DNA of 7,983 nucleotides from Bacteroidales bacterium (GCA_023132505.1 JAGLYE010000060.1:1-7983); one strand, 5' to 3'. Positions 1-7,893 are shown, counted from the first letter of the stretch. Notes: generated by a model not told the origin, from the letters alone. Numbers and translations are program-made.

Positions 1-965
1 AAGGTGCCGGTGCTTTTGTTTGTGGAGAGGAAACAGCTCTGATCGCTTCTGTTGAGGGACAGCGTGGTATGCCCCGTAAACGTCCTCCATTTCCGGCTGC
101 TTCCGGACTGTGGGGAAAACCCACTAACATCAACAATGTTGAGACTTTCGCTAACATCCCATGGATCATTCAGCATGGTGCGGCGGAATATGCCAGTTAT
201 GGTACCGAAAAAAGTAAAGGGACTAAGGTCTTTGCCCTGGCAGGAAAGATCAAACGCTCCGGTCTTGTTGAAGTACCGATGGGTATGAGTATAAAGGATG
301 TGATCTTTAAACTCGGTGGTGGTATTCAGGATGATAAGGAATTTAAAGCGGTGCAGATGGGAGGCCCCTCTGGTGGTTGCATTCCGGCACACCTTTTAGA
401 TACTATAGTCGATTATGATTCAGTGAATGCCACCGGTGCCATTATGGGCTCAGGCGGGATGGTCGTTATGGATGAAACTACCTGTATGATCGATGTGGCC
501 AAGTTTTTCCTCGACTTTACACAGAAAGAATCTTGTGGGAAATGTACTTTTTGCCGCATTGGGACTAAACGCATGCTCGAGATCCTGACACGCATCACAG
601 AAGGCGAAGGTGAGGAAGGAGATATTGAAAAGCTGGAAGAATTGTCATACAAGATTAAAGATAATTCCCTGTGCGGTTTAGGTCAGACGGCCCCCAATCC
701 GGTGCTTACAACAATCAGGTATTTCAGGGATGAATATGAAGCTCATATACGTGATAAAAAGTGTCCGGCAATGGTATGTACAAAACTGCTGACCTATGAA
801 GTTGATGAAACAAATTGTACCGGCTGCACTGTTTGTGCAAAAAACTGCCCGGTAGATGCTATTAGCGGTGCGCGCAAGGAAATACACCATATCGACCAGG
901 ATATTTGTATCAAGTGTGGTGTGTGTTATACAAAATGTAAGTTCGAAGCCATTAAGTTATCTTAA
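1..965 (+). CDS. stnB: NuoF/HydB-like NADH-binding flavoprotein subunit with C-terminal ferredoxin domain; StnB-like (5' end outside window)
   Basis: The reading frame is open from base 3 to the stop at 963-965, giving 320 residues, so the N-terminus is missing. The first visible residues, [14 protein letters not shown], are the FMN/NADH-binding signature of the NuoF family. Next come the SLBB-like region and the [4Fe-4S] site CGKCTFC (Cys codons at 534, 543 and 552) with its fourth Cys in LCGLGQ (codon at 672). The C-terminal part (about 760-960) holds a CPAMVC motif and a two-cluster bacterial ferredoxin domain ([12 protein letters not shown] and [12 protein letters not shown]). Complex I NuoF lacks this extension, while HydB, HndC and StnB have it. 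In those complexes the subunit oxidises or reduces NADH at FMN, the proposed bifurcation site, and exchanges electrons with ferredoxin through the tail. The next gene starts 23 bases downstream and encodes an StnC-like partner, so this is probably the StnB subunit of a cytoplasmic bifurcating transhydrogenase. The family call is firm; the Stn assignment rests on the neighbour. Confidence 0.9.
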   Translation, partial: GAGAFVCGEETALIASVEGQRGMPRKRPPFPAASGLWGKPTNINNVETFANIPWIIQHGAAEYASYGTEKSKGTKVFALAGKIKRSGLVEVPMGMSIKDVIFKLGGGIQDDKEFKAVQMGGPSGGCIPAHLLDTIVDYDSVNATGAIMGSGGMVVMDETTCMIDVAKFFLDFTQKESCGKCTFCRIGTKRMLEILTRITEGEGEEGDIEKLEELSYKIKDNSLCGLGQTAPNPVLTTIRYFRDEYEAHIRDKKCPAMVCTKLLTYEVDETNCTGCTVCAKNCPVDAISGARKEIHHIDQDICIKCGVCYTKCKFEAIKLS

Positions 966-988
966 AACGAAAAAAAAGGTCCTGCATA

Positions 989-3900
989 ATGAATGAAGAG
1001 GTAAATATAATTCTGAACGGAAAGACTGTTCCCGGCTATAAAGGGGAAACCATTTTGCAGCTGGCAGAAAGGAACGGAATTGAAATACCTACCCTGTGTA
1101 ATGATCCACGATTGGAGCCATACAGCTCCTGCTATCTTTGTGTGGTTGAGGTTGAAGGACTCAGGGGATTGCAGCCATCCTGTTCCACAAGGATCTCGGA
1201 AGGGATGCGTATCGAAACTCATAATGACAAGATTGCCGGTGCCAGGAAAACTGCCCTGGATCTGATCCTCAGCAATCACTATGCTGATTGTATTGGCCCA
1301 TGTAAGCAGAGCTGTCCGGCCGGTGTAGATGTACAGGGTTATATTTCTCATATCGAAAAGGGGCAATACCATGAGGCAGTGGCCCTGATTAAGGAAACCA
1401 ACCCATTACCTGCCATCTGCGGCCGTGTTTGTGTACGTCCTTGTGAAGTAGCCTGCCGAAGGAATCTCCTCGACGAAGGAGCACCTGTGGGAATCGATTA
1501 CCTCAAACGATTTGTCTCCGATTTCGACCTGGAATCAGAAAATAAATATGTGCCGGAGATCAAACCGGACACTGGCAAGAAAGTAGCTGTCATCGGTGCA
1601 GGCCCCGGTGGGGTTTCTGCTGCTTTTTTCCTTCGGAAAGAAGGACATGATATTGATGTGTTCGAAGCCAGCCCTAAACCGGGCGGATGGCTCAGGTATG
1701 GTATTCCTGAATATCGCCTTCCGAACGACATCCTTCAGAAAGAAGTAGATAACATCACTGAAATGGGTGTGCGTATTCATTATAACAAACGCCTGGGTGA
1801 TGATCTGAAATATGCTGATATCCAGAAGCAATACGATGCTGTTATCCTCGCTATTGGTTCACAAAAAGGGACTATGATTGGCTGCGAAGGCGATGATGCT
1901 GAGAATGTATTTTCCGGCATCGACTTCCTGAAGGAGATGGAAGTTACCGGAAAGCCATATAACTTCAAAGGCAAGACAGTAGCTGTAGTTGGTGGTGGAA
2001 ACACCGCCATGGACTGCTGCCGTACTTCCATGCGTTGTGGTGCAGATAAGGTTTATGTGATCTATCGTCGTACCGAAAAAGAAATGCCTGCCAATCCTAT
2101 CGAGATCCATGAGTCGAAACTTGAAGGGATCGAATACCTGCTGCTTACCAACCCGGTTAAGATCAACAAGGGCAAAGGCGGCAAGGTGAAGTCAATCACC
2201 TGCCTGAAGATGGAATTGGGCGAACCTGATGCTTCAGGACGAAAAAGACCAATCCCGATTCCCGGTTCAGAATTTGAACTGGAAGTGGAATATGTTATGG
2301 CTGCTATCGGGCAAAAGACCGATGTTAACTTTACGGAAGATATCAATACCATCATCAAAAAAGGGGAATTAAAAGTTAATCGCTGGGGTGATATAGAGGC
2401 TGACCCAGAAACACTTCAAACAGGGATCGAGAACGTTTTTGCAGCCGGTGATGGCGTATCAGGTCCGGCAACACTGATACAGGCCATTGCACAGGCAAGG
2501 GTGGCCTCGCATAGCTGTAACTTATTCCTTAATGGCGAGGAGATCAAGCCAATGCCGGGTGAGTTTTTTAGTAAAAAAGATAACTTCAAAAAACAGGAGA
2601 AAGAAGAGTACCTGGGCAAGTTCAATGAGCAGAAGCGGGAAGAAATGCCTACGCTTGATCCCAAAAACAGAAAGAATTTCAAGGAGGTTGAACTTGGCTA
2701 CGAAGATGAGGATGTTGCATACCACGAATCATTGCGCTGCATGGAATGTGGTTGTACAGAATTATATACCTGTGACCTGAAGAAGTATGCTACCGAATAC
2801 AATGCCTCACAGGAAGGTGTAAGCGGTAACTTTAAAGAATATAATGTTGATTTCAGGCATCCTTATATTGAGATAGACAATAATAAATGTGTGCTTTGTG
2901 CCCGTTGTGTGAGGATTTGCCGTGATGTGGTCAGTGCTGATGCACTCGGGCTGGTTAATCGTGGGTTCGAAACCTTCGTGGCCCCGAGTATGGGTGAATC
3001 CCTGTCTGATACTAATTGCGAAAGTTGCGGTATGTGTATAAGTACATGCCCAACTGGTGCACTAACCGAAAATGTACCATTTAAACCGGGTCCGGTCAAG
3101 CTGGAGAAGCAGCAAAGTATCTGTAATTATTGTTCTATTGGTTGTGAACTTGATTTCGAACATAAAAGCGGTTTTGTGATGCGTACTGAAGGCCGCGACG
3201 GACATGTAAATACAAACGGGAACCTTTGTAAGTACGGTAAGTTCGGTTATAAGTACCTGAATGATAAGTCAAGGCTTACCATGCCTCTGCTGAAGGTGGC
3301 AGGCCGTTTTGAGATAATTGATTTCAAGACTGCTTTTGATATCATTGCCCAAAAGATCCGGGCTGTCACTCCCGACGACAATGCCTTCTTTGCCGGTGCA
3401 CGGATGAGCAATGAGGAGATGTATCTCATCCAGAAGCTGGCCAGGGCAGGGGCAGGGACCAACAATATTACTTCATTCCATTACCTGAACCGGGGGCATG
3501 GATATATTTTTAATTCGAAAGCAAACGTTCCATTTGAACAGCTTAAAGATGCCAGTAAGATCTACCTGATCGGGGCGGAATTGAATCGCGACAATGCCGT
3601 GCTGGGTTATATGATCAACAATGCCAGGGTGAAACACCATGTGCCTGTTGAACTTGTGAGCAATATGGATGAAAGTCCAATGGAACATAAGGTGGAGAAA
3701 TCCCTTAAGGTGAAATCATATCATCATTTCATCAAGGCCGTGAATTATTACCTGGTAGCCAATAATTTCCACAACGGATTGTTTATTGGAGACAATTGTG
3801 AAGGATTTACCGCCTATAAAGAAGACCTCCTGAAGGAGAATTTCGTGGATCTTGTCGAAAAATCCGGCGTCACATTCATGGATAGTGTGATAGAATTTGC

Positions 3901-4690
3901 CAAGGCATATAATAATGAGATGAATGCAGTGATCATCTTCTCTGAAAAAGAGATATGCTCAAATACTTGCAGCGAATTATTTAACCTTGCATTGATCACC
4001 GGCAAACTTGGTAAAACTGCCAATGGCCTGATCAGCGTAAAGGAGAAAAACAATGCACAGGGTATTTTCGACATGGGTATTTGTCCAACACTCGGAGTTG
4101 GTGCTGTGGATATTAATGATAAAGGACTTGTTTCCCGGATGAAGAAATCATGGAAGGTGAAATCACTCCCAAAAGATGTGATCGTAAGCCAGTTTGAAAA
4201 GCTCGATAAAGGCAAATTGAAAAACCTCTTCATTTTCGGAGAGGATCCGCTGGGATGTACAGAAGATAAAGTGAAAGTAGCTGGATGGTTGACAGTAGCT
4301 GATTTTGTGGTTGTAATGGATTACTTCAAGACCGATACAGCTAATCAGGCTGATTTGGTGCTCCCTGCCAGTTTCCCATTTGAATCAGGTGGGACCTTTA
4401 CCAATACCCAAAAGGTGATTCAGCATTTTGAAAGTGGATTTGAACTAAAAACAGGAATGTCTACCCTGGAGCAACTGTCTGCTCTGATGAAAGAGTTTGG
4501 TGTCAAGCAGAAAAGCAAACCGGAGGAAGTTATGTCAGAGATCGTAAGCTTGCTTCCTGAAGCCGGTGAGGAAGACAAATTTATATTCCGAACCACCGAA
4601 GAAATAAATGATTGTCGCATGTTTAAGCATGGTTGTGATAACATTGTTAAACGATTTGATGATGAATTTGATGATGCATTCGAAAATTAG
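989..4690 (+). CDS. stnC: StnC-like fusion: NuoG-type [2Fe-2S] + GltD/NfnB-like FAD-NADPH module + NuoG-like inactive molybdopterin fold
   Basis: The intact 1233-residue protein has this visible order. Residues 1-75 form a plant-type [2Fe-2S] domain (Cys37, 48, 51, 65; the NuoG/HydA spacing). Residues 97-160 form a GltD-type N-terminal Fe-S region (Cys101, 105, 109, then 144, 148, 152, 156). FAD binding follows at GAGPGG (203-208) with LRYGIPEYRLP (235-245). The second Rossmann fold is GGGNTAMD (335-342) with YRR (359-361), typical of NADP(H) sites, and FAAGDG closes the module (484-489). Extra Cys lie at 584, 587, 589 and 595. Two [4Fe-4S] ferredoxin sites follow at 634-644 and 677-687, then the molybdopterin-family [4Fe-4S] site (Cys712, 715, 719, 747) and a NuoG/FdhA-like fold to the end. 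The family's catalytic Cys/Sec and His are Asn834 and Arg835 here, and no C-terminal dinucleotide-binding domain is seen, so formate oxidation is unlikely. No H-cluster motifs are present. The best reading is the NADP(H) subunit of an Stn-type electron-bifurcating transhydrogenase, partnered with the gene 23 bases upstream. The A-rich leader has only a weak AAAGG as ribosome site. Domain calls are firm; the enzymatic role is inferred. Confidence 0.85.
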   Translation: MNEEVNIILNGKTVPGYKGETILQLAERNGIEIPTLCNDPRLEPYSSCYLCVVEVEGLRGLQPSCSTRISEGMRIETHNDKIAGARKTALDLILSNHYADCIGPCKQSCPAGVDVQGYISHIEKGQYHEAVALIKETNPLPAICGRVCVRPCEVACRRNLLDEGAPVGIDYLKRFVSDFDLESENKYVPEIKPDTGKKVAVIGAGPGGVSAAFFLRKEGHDIDVFEASPKPGGWLRYGIPEYRLPNDILQKEVDNITEMGVRIHYNKRLGDDLKYADIQKQYDAVILAIGSQKGTMIGCEGDDAENVFSGIDFLKEMEVTGKPYNFKGKTVAVVGGGNTAMDCCRTSMRCGADKVYVIYRRTEKEMPANPIEIHESKLEGIEYLLLTNPVKINKGKGGKVKSITCLKMELGEPDASGRKRPIPIPGSEFELEVEYVMAAIGQKTDVNFTEDINTIIKKGELKVNRWGDIEADPETLQTGIENVFAAGDGVSGPATLIQAIAQARVASHSCNLFLNGEEIKPMPGEFFSKKDNFKKQEKEEYLGKFNEQKREEMPTLDPKNRKNFKEVELGYEDEDVAYHESLRCMECGCTELYTCDLKKYATEYNASQEGVSGNFKEYNVDFRHPYIEIDNNKCVLCARCVRICRDVVSADALGLVNRGFETFVAPSMGESLSDTNCESCGMCISTCPTGALTENVPFKPGPVKLEKQQSICNYCSIGCELDFEHKSGFVMRTEGRDGHVNTNGNLCKYGKFGYKYLNDKSRLTMPLLKVAGRFEIIDFKTAFDIIAQKIRAVTPDDNAFFAGARMSNEEMYLIQKLARAGAGTNNITSFHYLNRGHGYIFNSKANVPFEQLKDASKIYLIGAELNRDNAVLGYMINNARVKHHVPVELVSNMDESPMEHKVEKSLKVKSYHHFIKAVNYYLVANNFHNGLFIGDNCEGFTAYKEDLLKENFVDLVEKSGVTFMDSVIEFAKAYNNEMNAVIIFSEKEICSNTCSELFNLALITGKLGKTANGLISVKEKNNAQGIFDMGICPTLGVGAVDINDKGLVSRMKKSWKVKSLPKDVIVSQFEKLDKGKLKNLFIFGEDPLGCTEDKVKVAGWLTVADFVVVMDYFKTDTANQADLVLPASFPFESGGTFTNTQKVIQHFESGFELKTGMSTLEQLSALMKEFGVKQKSKPEEVMSEIVSLLPEAGEEDKFIFRTTEEINDCRMFKHGCDNIVKRFDDEFDDAFEN

Positions 4691-4716
4691 CAAATAAGGA
4701 TGACATCACTAAACAC

Positions 4717-4738
4717 GGACGCTATAGGTATAGCATCC
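4717..4738. promoter_or_regulatory. Imperfect 22-base dyad in the spacer (operator-like or weak hairpin)
   Basis: The arms GGAcGCTATA and TATAGCaTCC flank a GG centre. Nine of ten positions pair; C4720/A4735 is the mismatch. It starts 26 bases after the stop of the StnC-like gene and ends 24 bases before the promoter-like box of the next gene. No T-run follows (the next bases are an A/C-rich CCAAACCAAACC stretch), so it does not look like a standard intrinsic terminator. A dimeric regulator site is possible. Function is inferred only from symmetry and position. Confidence 0.35.
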
Positions 4739-4762
4739 AAACCAAACCTAAACCGATTTTCG

Positions 4763-4770
4763 TACCTTTA
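4763..4770 (+). promoter_or_regulatory. Bacteroidota-type -7 promoter box, TACCTTTA
   Basis: The box matches TAnnTTTG, the -7 element of the Bacteroidota housekeeping sigma factor, at all but the last base. It lies 26 bases before the start codon at 4797, which would give a leader of about 20 bases. I see no clear TTG-type -33 element upstream, so this is only a candidate. If real, it makes the 989-residue gene a separate transcription unit from the redox operon. The leader has no Shine-Dalgarno sequence, which is common in this phylum. Confidence 0.4.
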
Positions 4771-4796
4771 CTTCTTCAACAATGCGTTAGCATAAT

Positions 4797-7766
4797 ATGG
4801 CCGTAAATAACAACGATCTTTTAAAATACTATTACCACGACACCTCTTTCGATACGCTGATGAAAAAGCGTATCTACCATGTATTGCTTATTTCAAGTGC
4901 TTACGATGCGTTTATCCTGGAAGAAGATGGCCGTATCGATGAGCAGATCTTTGACGAGTACGTTTCACTTAACCTGCGTTATCCTCCCCAATTTATTCAG
5001 GTTACTAATGAGGAAAGAGCTTTTGAAGAACTTGGCGAAGGTGATATTGACCTGGTTATCACCATGTTAAGTGCAGAGGATGAAAACACCTTCGGCATCG
5101 TTAAAAAGATCAAGAATAAATACGAAGGCATCCCTATTGTGGTACTGACACCATTTTCACGGAAGGTGACCATCAATCTCGACAAGGAAGACCTCAGCGC
5201 AATTGATTATGTTTTCAGCTGGCTGGGCAATGCCGACTTGCTGCTTGCCATTATCAAGCTTATTGAGGATAAAATGAACGCAGAGCATGATGTGAATGTG
5301 GTAGGAGTGCAGACCATCATACTGGTAGAGAATTCAGTTCGTTTTTATTCCAGCTACCTGCCGCATATCTATAAGATCATCTTTAAGCAGTCACAGAAGT
5401 TCATGATGGAAGGGCTGAATGAGCATCAGCAGATGTTGCGCATGCGCGGAAGGCCAAAAATCTTGTTGGCCAGAAATTATGAGGAGGCAATTGCGCTTTA
5501 TGAAAGATATAAAAACAATCTGCTAGGCATAATTTCAGACATATCATATGAAAGAAAAGGCAAGACTGACAAGAACGCTGGTATTAAACTCGTTAATAAG
5601 GTCAAATCCGAAGATAACCTTATGCCAATCCTGCTTCAGTCGTCGGATGCCCACCAGGCTGCCAAAGCCAAGGAACTGAAGGTTGGCTTCATCAATAAAC
5701 TATCTAAAACCATTTCCTTTGAGCTTAAAAACTTTATTGCTGAGTTCTTTGCTTTCGGTGATTTCGTTTTTATTGATCCTGATACTATGAAGGAGGTGAA
5801 TCGTGCAAAGGACCTCAAAACTCTTCAGAAGATAATATACAAACTTCCTGATGCATCACTTCACTATCACCTTTCAAGAAACCATATCTCGAAATGGCTG
5901 CGTGCACGTGCCCTGTTCCCGTTGGCTGAAAGGTTCAAAGATGTAACCCTGGACGATTTTGAAAGCCTTGAGGATGTTAAAAAATATCTTTTCGATTCCA
6001 TTGGAAATTACAGGCTGACAAAAGCACGTGGTGTGATTGCCGAATTCCGGCGCGACAGCTTCGATGAATACCTTTCATTATCCCGCATTGGTGTAGGTTC
6101 TTTAGGAGGGAAGGCCCGCGGACTGGCATTTCTTGATTCCATGGTAAAACGGAACCGGCTTTATGATAAGTGGGAAGGTGTCAGGATCACCATTCCTAAA
6201 ACAGTGGTGCTTGGAACAGATATCTTTGACCAGTTCATGGAAGAGAATGACCTGTACAAAATTGCGATGTCGAACCTTTCAGATACTGAAATACTGACCA
6301 GGTTTCTTAGCGCACGCCTACCTTCCAGGATCAAGGAAGACCTGTATATACTCATTTCATTTTTAAAAAACCCCCTGGCAGTACGCTCCTCGAGCTTGCT
6401 GGAAGATTCATATTATCAACCTTTTGCAGGGATCTACTCCACATATATGATCCCTAATATTGAATCGGATGAACGCAGAATGCTGGTCATGCTGGGTGAA
6501 GCTATCAAAAGCGTTTATGCATCGGCCTATTTTAAAGACAGTAAAGCTTATATGTCGGCTACTTCGAATGTGATAGATGAAGAAAAAATGGCCATTGTAC
6601 TCCAACAGGTTGTGGGCAGGCGTTATGCCAACAGGTATTACCCGACCTTTTCAGGGGTGGCCAGATCGATCAACTTCTATCCTATGGAGCCGGAAACAAC
6701 GGAAGATGGTATTGCCAACATTGCCCTTGGCCTTGGAAAATATATTGTTGACGGAGGCATGACACTGCGTTTCAGTCCAAAATATCCAAAGAAAGCACTC
6801 CAGACCAGCACACCGGAACTGGCTTTGCGCGAAACTCAGCGGGAGTTCTATGCCCTCGACCTGATGGCCGACAGTTTCAAACCCTCTATCGATGATGCCA
6901 TCAATTTGCTAAAACTACGCCTGACTGAAGCCGAGAAAGATAAATCCTTGCGTTTTGTCGCATCTACTTATGATTATCAAAGTAAGATGCTGCGTGACGG
7001 TATGCAGCAGGAAGGAAAGAAACTGGTTACCTTCTCAGCCATACTGAATCATAATGTATTTCCACTGGCCGAGATCCTGCAGGAGGTTTTGGAAACAGGA
7101 CAACGTGAGATGGGTAAACCCATAGAAATTGAATTTGCAGTGGATATGAGCCCGGTGAAAGATGAACCACATACTTTTCATCTGCTGCAGATCCGTCCTA
7201 TCGTTGATAGTGACGAAACAGTAGATGTGAATATCGATGATATTTCTCAGGATGATACGATCATGATGAGTAAGACGGCACTTGGGAATGGTTATATCAA
7301 GGACATTTGTGACCTTATATATGTGAGACCTGAGAGCTTTGATTCAAGACGAACCCATGAAATTGCTGAACTCATTGGAAAAGTCAATGAACAATTCCTT
7401 GAAGACGGGAAAAATTATATTCTGATCGGCCCCGGCCGTTGGGGCTCTGCCGATCCGCACCTCGGTATCCCGATAAAATGGCCACAGATATCTGCCGCCA
7501 GGCTCATTGTTGAATCCGGACTGGAAGATTACCGCATCGATCCCAGCCAGGGTACACACTTTTTTCAGAACCTGACCTCATTCAGGGTGGGGTACTTTAC
7601 CATCAATCCATTTATTAAAGACGGAACCTACGACCTTGATTTCCTTGCCGGCCAAAAAGCAGTGTATGAAGATGAATTTATCAGACATATCCGCTTTGAA
7701 AAGCCAGTGGTTATTGCCATTGATGGGAAGAAGAAAAAGGGGGTGGTTTTTAAACCAAAGAAATAG
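4797..7766 (+). CDS. Two receiver-like domains fused to a PEP/pyruvate-binding (PPDK N-terminal, ATP-grasp) domain; function unknown
   Basis: The protein has 989 residues and no signal peptide or membrane segment that I can see, so it is probably cytoplasmic. Residues 26-160 look like a degenerate receiver: strand patterns HVLLIS, DLVITM and IPIVVLT are present, but the phosphoacceptor Asp is replaced in VITML. Residues 172-315 form a second receiver-like domain with a plausible phosphoacceptor Asp248 (GIISDIS), Ser282-Ser283 and Lys301 in the expected places. Residues 345-425 are a conserved-looking linker with RNHISKWLRAR. The PPDK/PEP-synthase nucleotide-binding domain follows: GSLGGKARGLAFL (434-446, Lys439), PLAVRSSSLLEDS (526-538, Arg530), PFAGIYSTY (542-550) and the closing LLQIRPI (796-802). 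The last 190 residues carry GPGRWGSADPHLG (878-890), which I cannot assign. The TSHAAI-type phosphohistidine swivel domain and the PEP-binding barrel are missing, so a full PEP synthase or dikinase reaction is not supported. A phosphorylation-regulated ATP-dependent phosphotransfer role is inference. The start at 4797 follows the only leader with a promoter-like box. Confidence 0.85.
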   Translation: MAVNNNDLLKYYYHDTSFDTLMKKRIYHVLLISSAYDAFILEEDGRIDEQIFDEYVSLNLRYPPQFIQVTNEERAFEELGEGDIDLVITMLSAEDENTFGIVKKIKNKYEGIPIVVLTPFSRKVTINLDKEDLSAIDYVFSWLGNADLLLAIIKLIEDKMNAEHDVNVVGVQTIILVENSVRFYSSYLPHIYKIIFKQSQKFMMEGLNEHQQMLRMRGRPKILLARNYEEAIALYERYKNNLLGIISDISYERKGKTDKNAGIKLVNKVKSEDNLMPILLQSSDAHQAAKAKELKVGFINKLSKTISFELKNFIAEFFAFGDFVFIDPDTMKEVNRAKDLKTLQKIIYKLPDASLHYHLSRNHISKWLRARALFPLAERFKDVTLDDFESLEDVKKYLFDSIGNYRLTKARGVIAEFRRDSFDEYLSLSRIGVGSLGGKARGLAFLDSMVKRNRLYDKWEGVRITIPKTVVLGTDIFDQFMEENDLYKIAMSNLSDTEILTRFLSARLPSRIKEDLYILISFLKNPLAVRSSSLLEDSYYQPFAGIYSTYMIPNIESDERRMLVMLGEAIKSVYASAYFKDSKAYMSATSNVIDEEKMAIVLQQVVGRRYANRYYPTFSGVARSINFYPMEPETTEDGIANIALGLGKYIVDGGMTLRFSPKYPKKALQTSTPELALRETQREFYALDLMADSFKPSIDDAINLLKLRLTEAEKDKSLRFVASTYDYQSKMLRDGMQQEGKKLVTFSAILNHNVFPLAEILQEVLETGQREMGKPIEIEFAVDMSPVKDEPHTFHLLQIRPIVDSDETVDVNIDDISQDDTIMMSKTALGNGYIKDICDLIYVRPESFDSRRTHEIAELIGKVNEQFLEDGKNYILIGPGRWGSADPHLGIPIKWPQISAARLIVESGLEDYRIDPSQGTHFFQNLTSFRVGYFTINPFIKDGTYDLDFLAGQKAVYEDEFIRHIRFEKPVVIAIDGKKKKGVVFKPKK

Positions 7767-7772
7767 TTTTGA

Positions 7773-7807
7773 GGGTTGAGGGTTGAGGGTTGAGTTTTGA
7801 GTGTTGG
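7773..7807 (+). repeat. GGGTTGA heptamer array (3 perfect + 2 degenerate units)
   Basis: GGGTTGA occurs at 7773, 7780 and 7787, followed in phase by GTTTTGA (7794) and GTGTTGG (7801). It begins 6 bases after the stop codon. The three closely spaced GGG runs plus a fourth at 7806-7808 fit a loose G-quadruplex pattern on the plus strand, with a last loop of about 16 bases. The repeats are plain in the sequence; any structural role is inference. Confidence 0.9.
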
Positions 7808-7893
7808 GTGGATATTTGATATCCGATATTCGATTTTCTCAGTAACCTTTGTGTATCCTTCGTGATAAAGAACAATTCAAAATTCAACCCTAA
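7784..7893 (+). repeat. Long inverted repeat with 14-base arms joining two heptamer blocks
   Basis: GGGTTGAGTTTTGA (7787-7800) and TCAAAATTCAACCC (7877-7890) are reverse complements at 13 of 14 positions, and the exception (G7794/T7883) is a G-U wobble in RNA. A few more bases pair on either side (7784-7786 with 7891-7893, with one mismatch; 7801-7802 with 7875-7876). The 70-odd-base loop contains the GATATYY hairpin. As RNA, the 3' end of the preceding transcript could fold into a long branched stem, perhaps protecting the message end. The pairing is seen; the role is inferred. Confidence 0.6.
7811..7838 (+). repeat. GATATYY heptamer array (4 units) with an internal 6-base hairpin
   Basis: The units are GATATTT (7811), GATATCC (7818), GATATTC (7825) and GATTTTC (7832), each 7 bases long. 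The first two units with the preceding G also form a perfect inverted repeat, GGATAT-TTG-ATATCC (7810-7824). The nearest T-run (TTTT at 7834-7837) is ten bases beyond that stem, and the stem is AT-rich, so I do not call it a terminator. Confidence 0.8.

Noticed and set aside
962..1372. 136-codon open frame on the minus strand overlapping the start of the StnC-like gene
   Set aside because: It lies opposite well-recognised [2Fe-2S] and GltD motifs, has no recognisable domain, and its composition is what the antisense of this coding sequence would give.
3814..4233. 139-codon minus-strand open frame inside the NuoG-like region
   Set aside because: It is the antisense of a continuous domain, without a family resemblance or a start signal.
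989..4690. Reading as formate dehydrogenase or as [FeFe] hydrogenase HydA
   Set aside because: The FDH catalytic Cys/Sec-His is Asn-Arg, the C-terminal cofactor domain is missing, and none of the H-cluster cysteine motifs is present.
4782..4790. Minimal upstream frame ATG-CGT-TAG six bases before the third gene
   Set aside because: Two codons can occur by chance, there is no ribosome site, and nothing else points to translational control.
4797..7766. Reading as PEP synthase or pyruvate phosphate dikinase
   Set aside because: Only the nucleotide-binding domain is recognisable; the phosphohistidine swivel and PEP barrel are not found.
7810..7838. Intrinsic terminator for the third gene
   Set aside because: The stem is only six AT-rich pairs and the T-run is short and ten bases away.
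7843..7851. TAACCTTTG as a promoter -7 box for a downstream gene
   Set aside because: The spacing between TA and TTTG is one base too long, no gene start is visible after it in the window, and it belongs to a local degenerate repeat.
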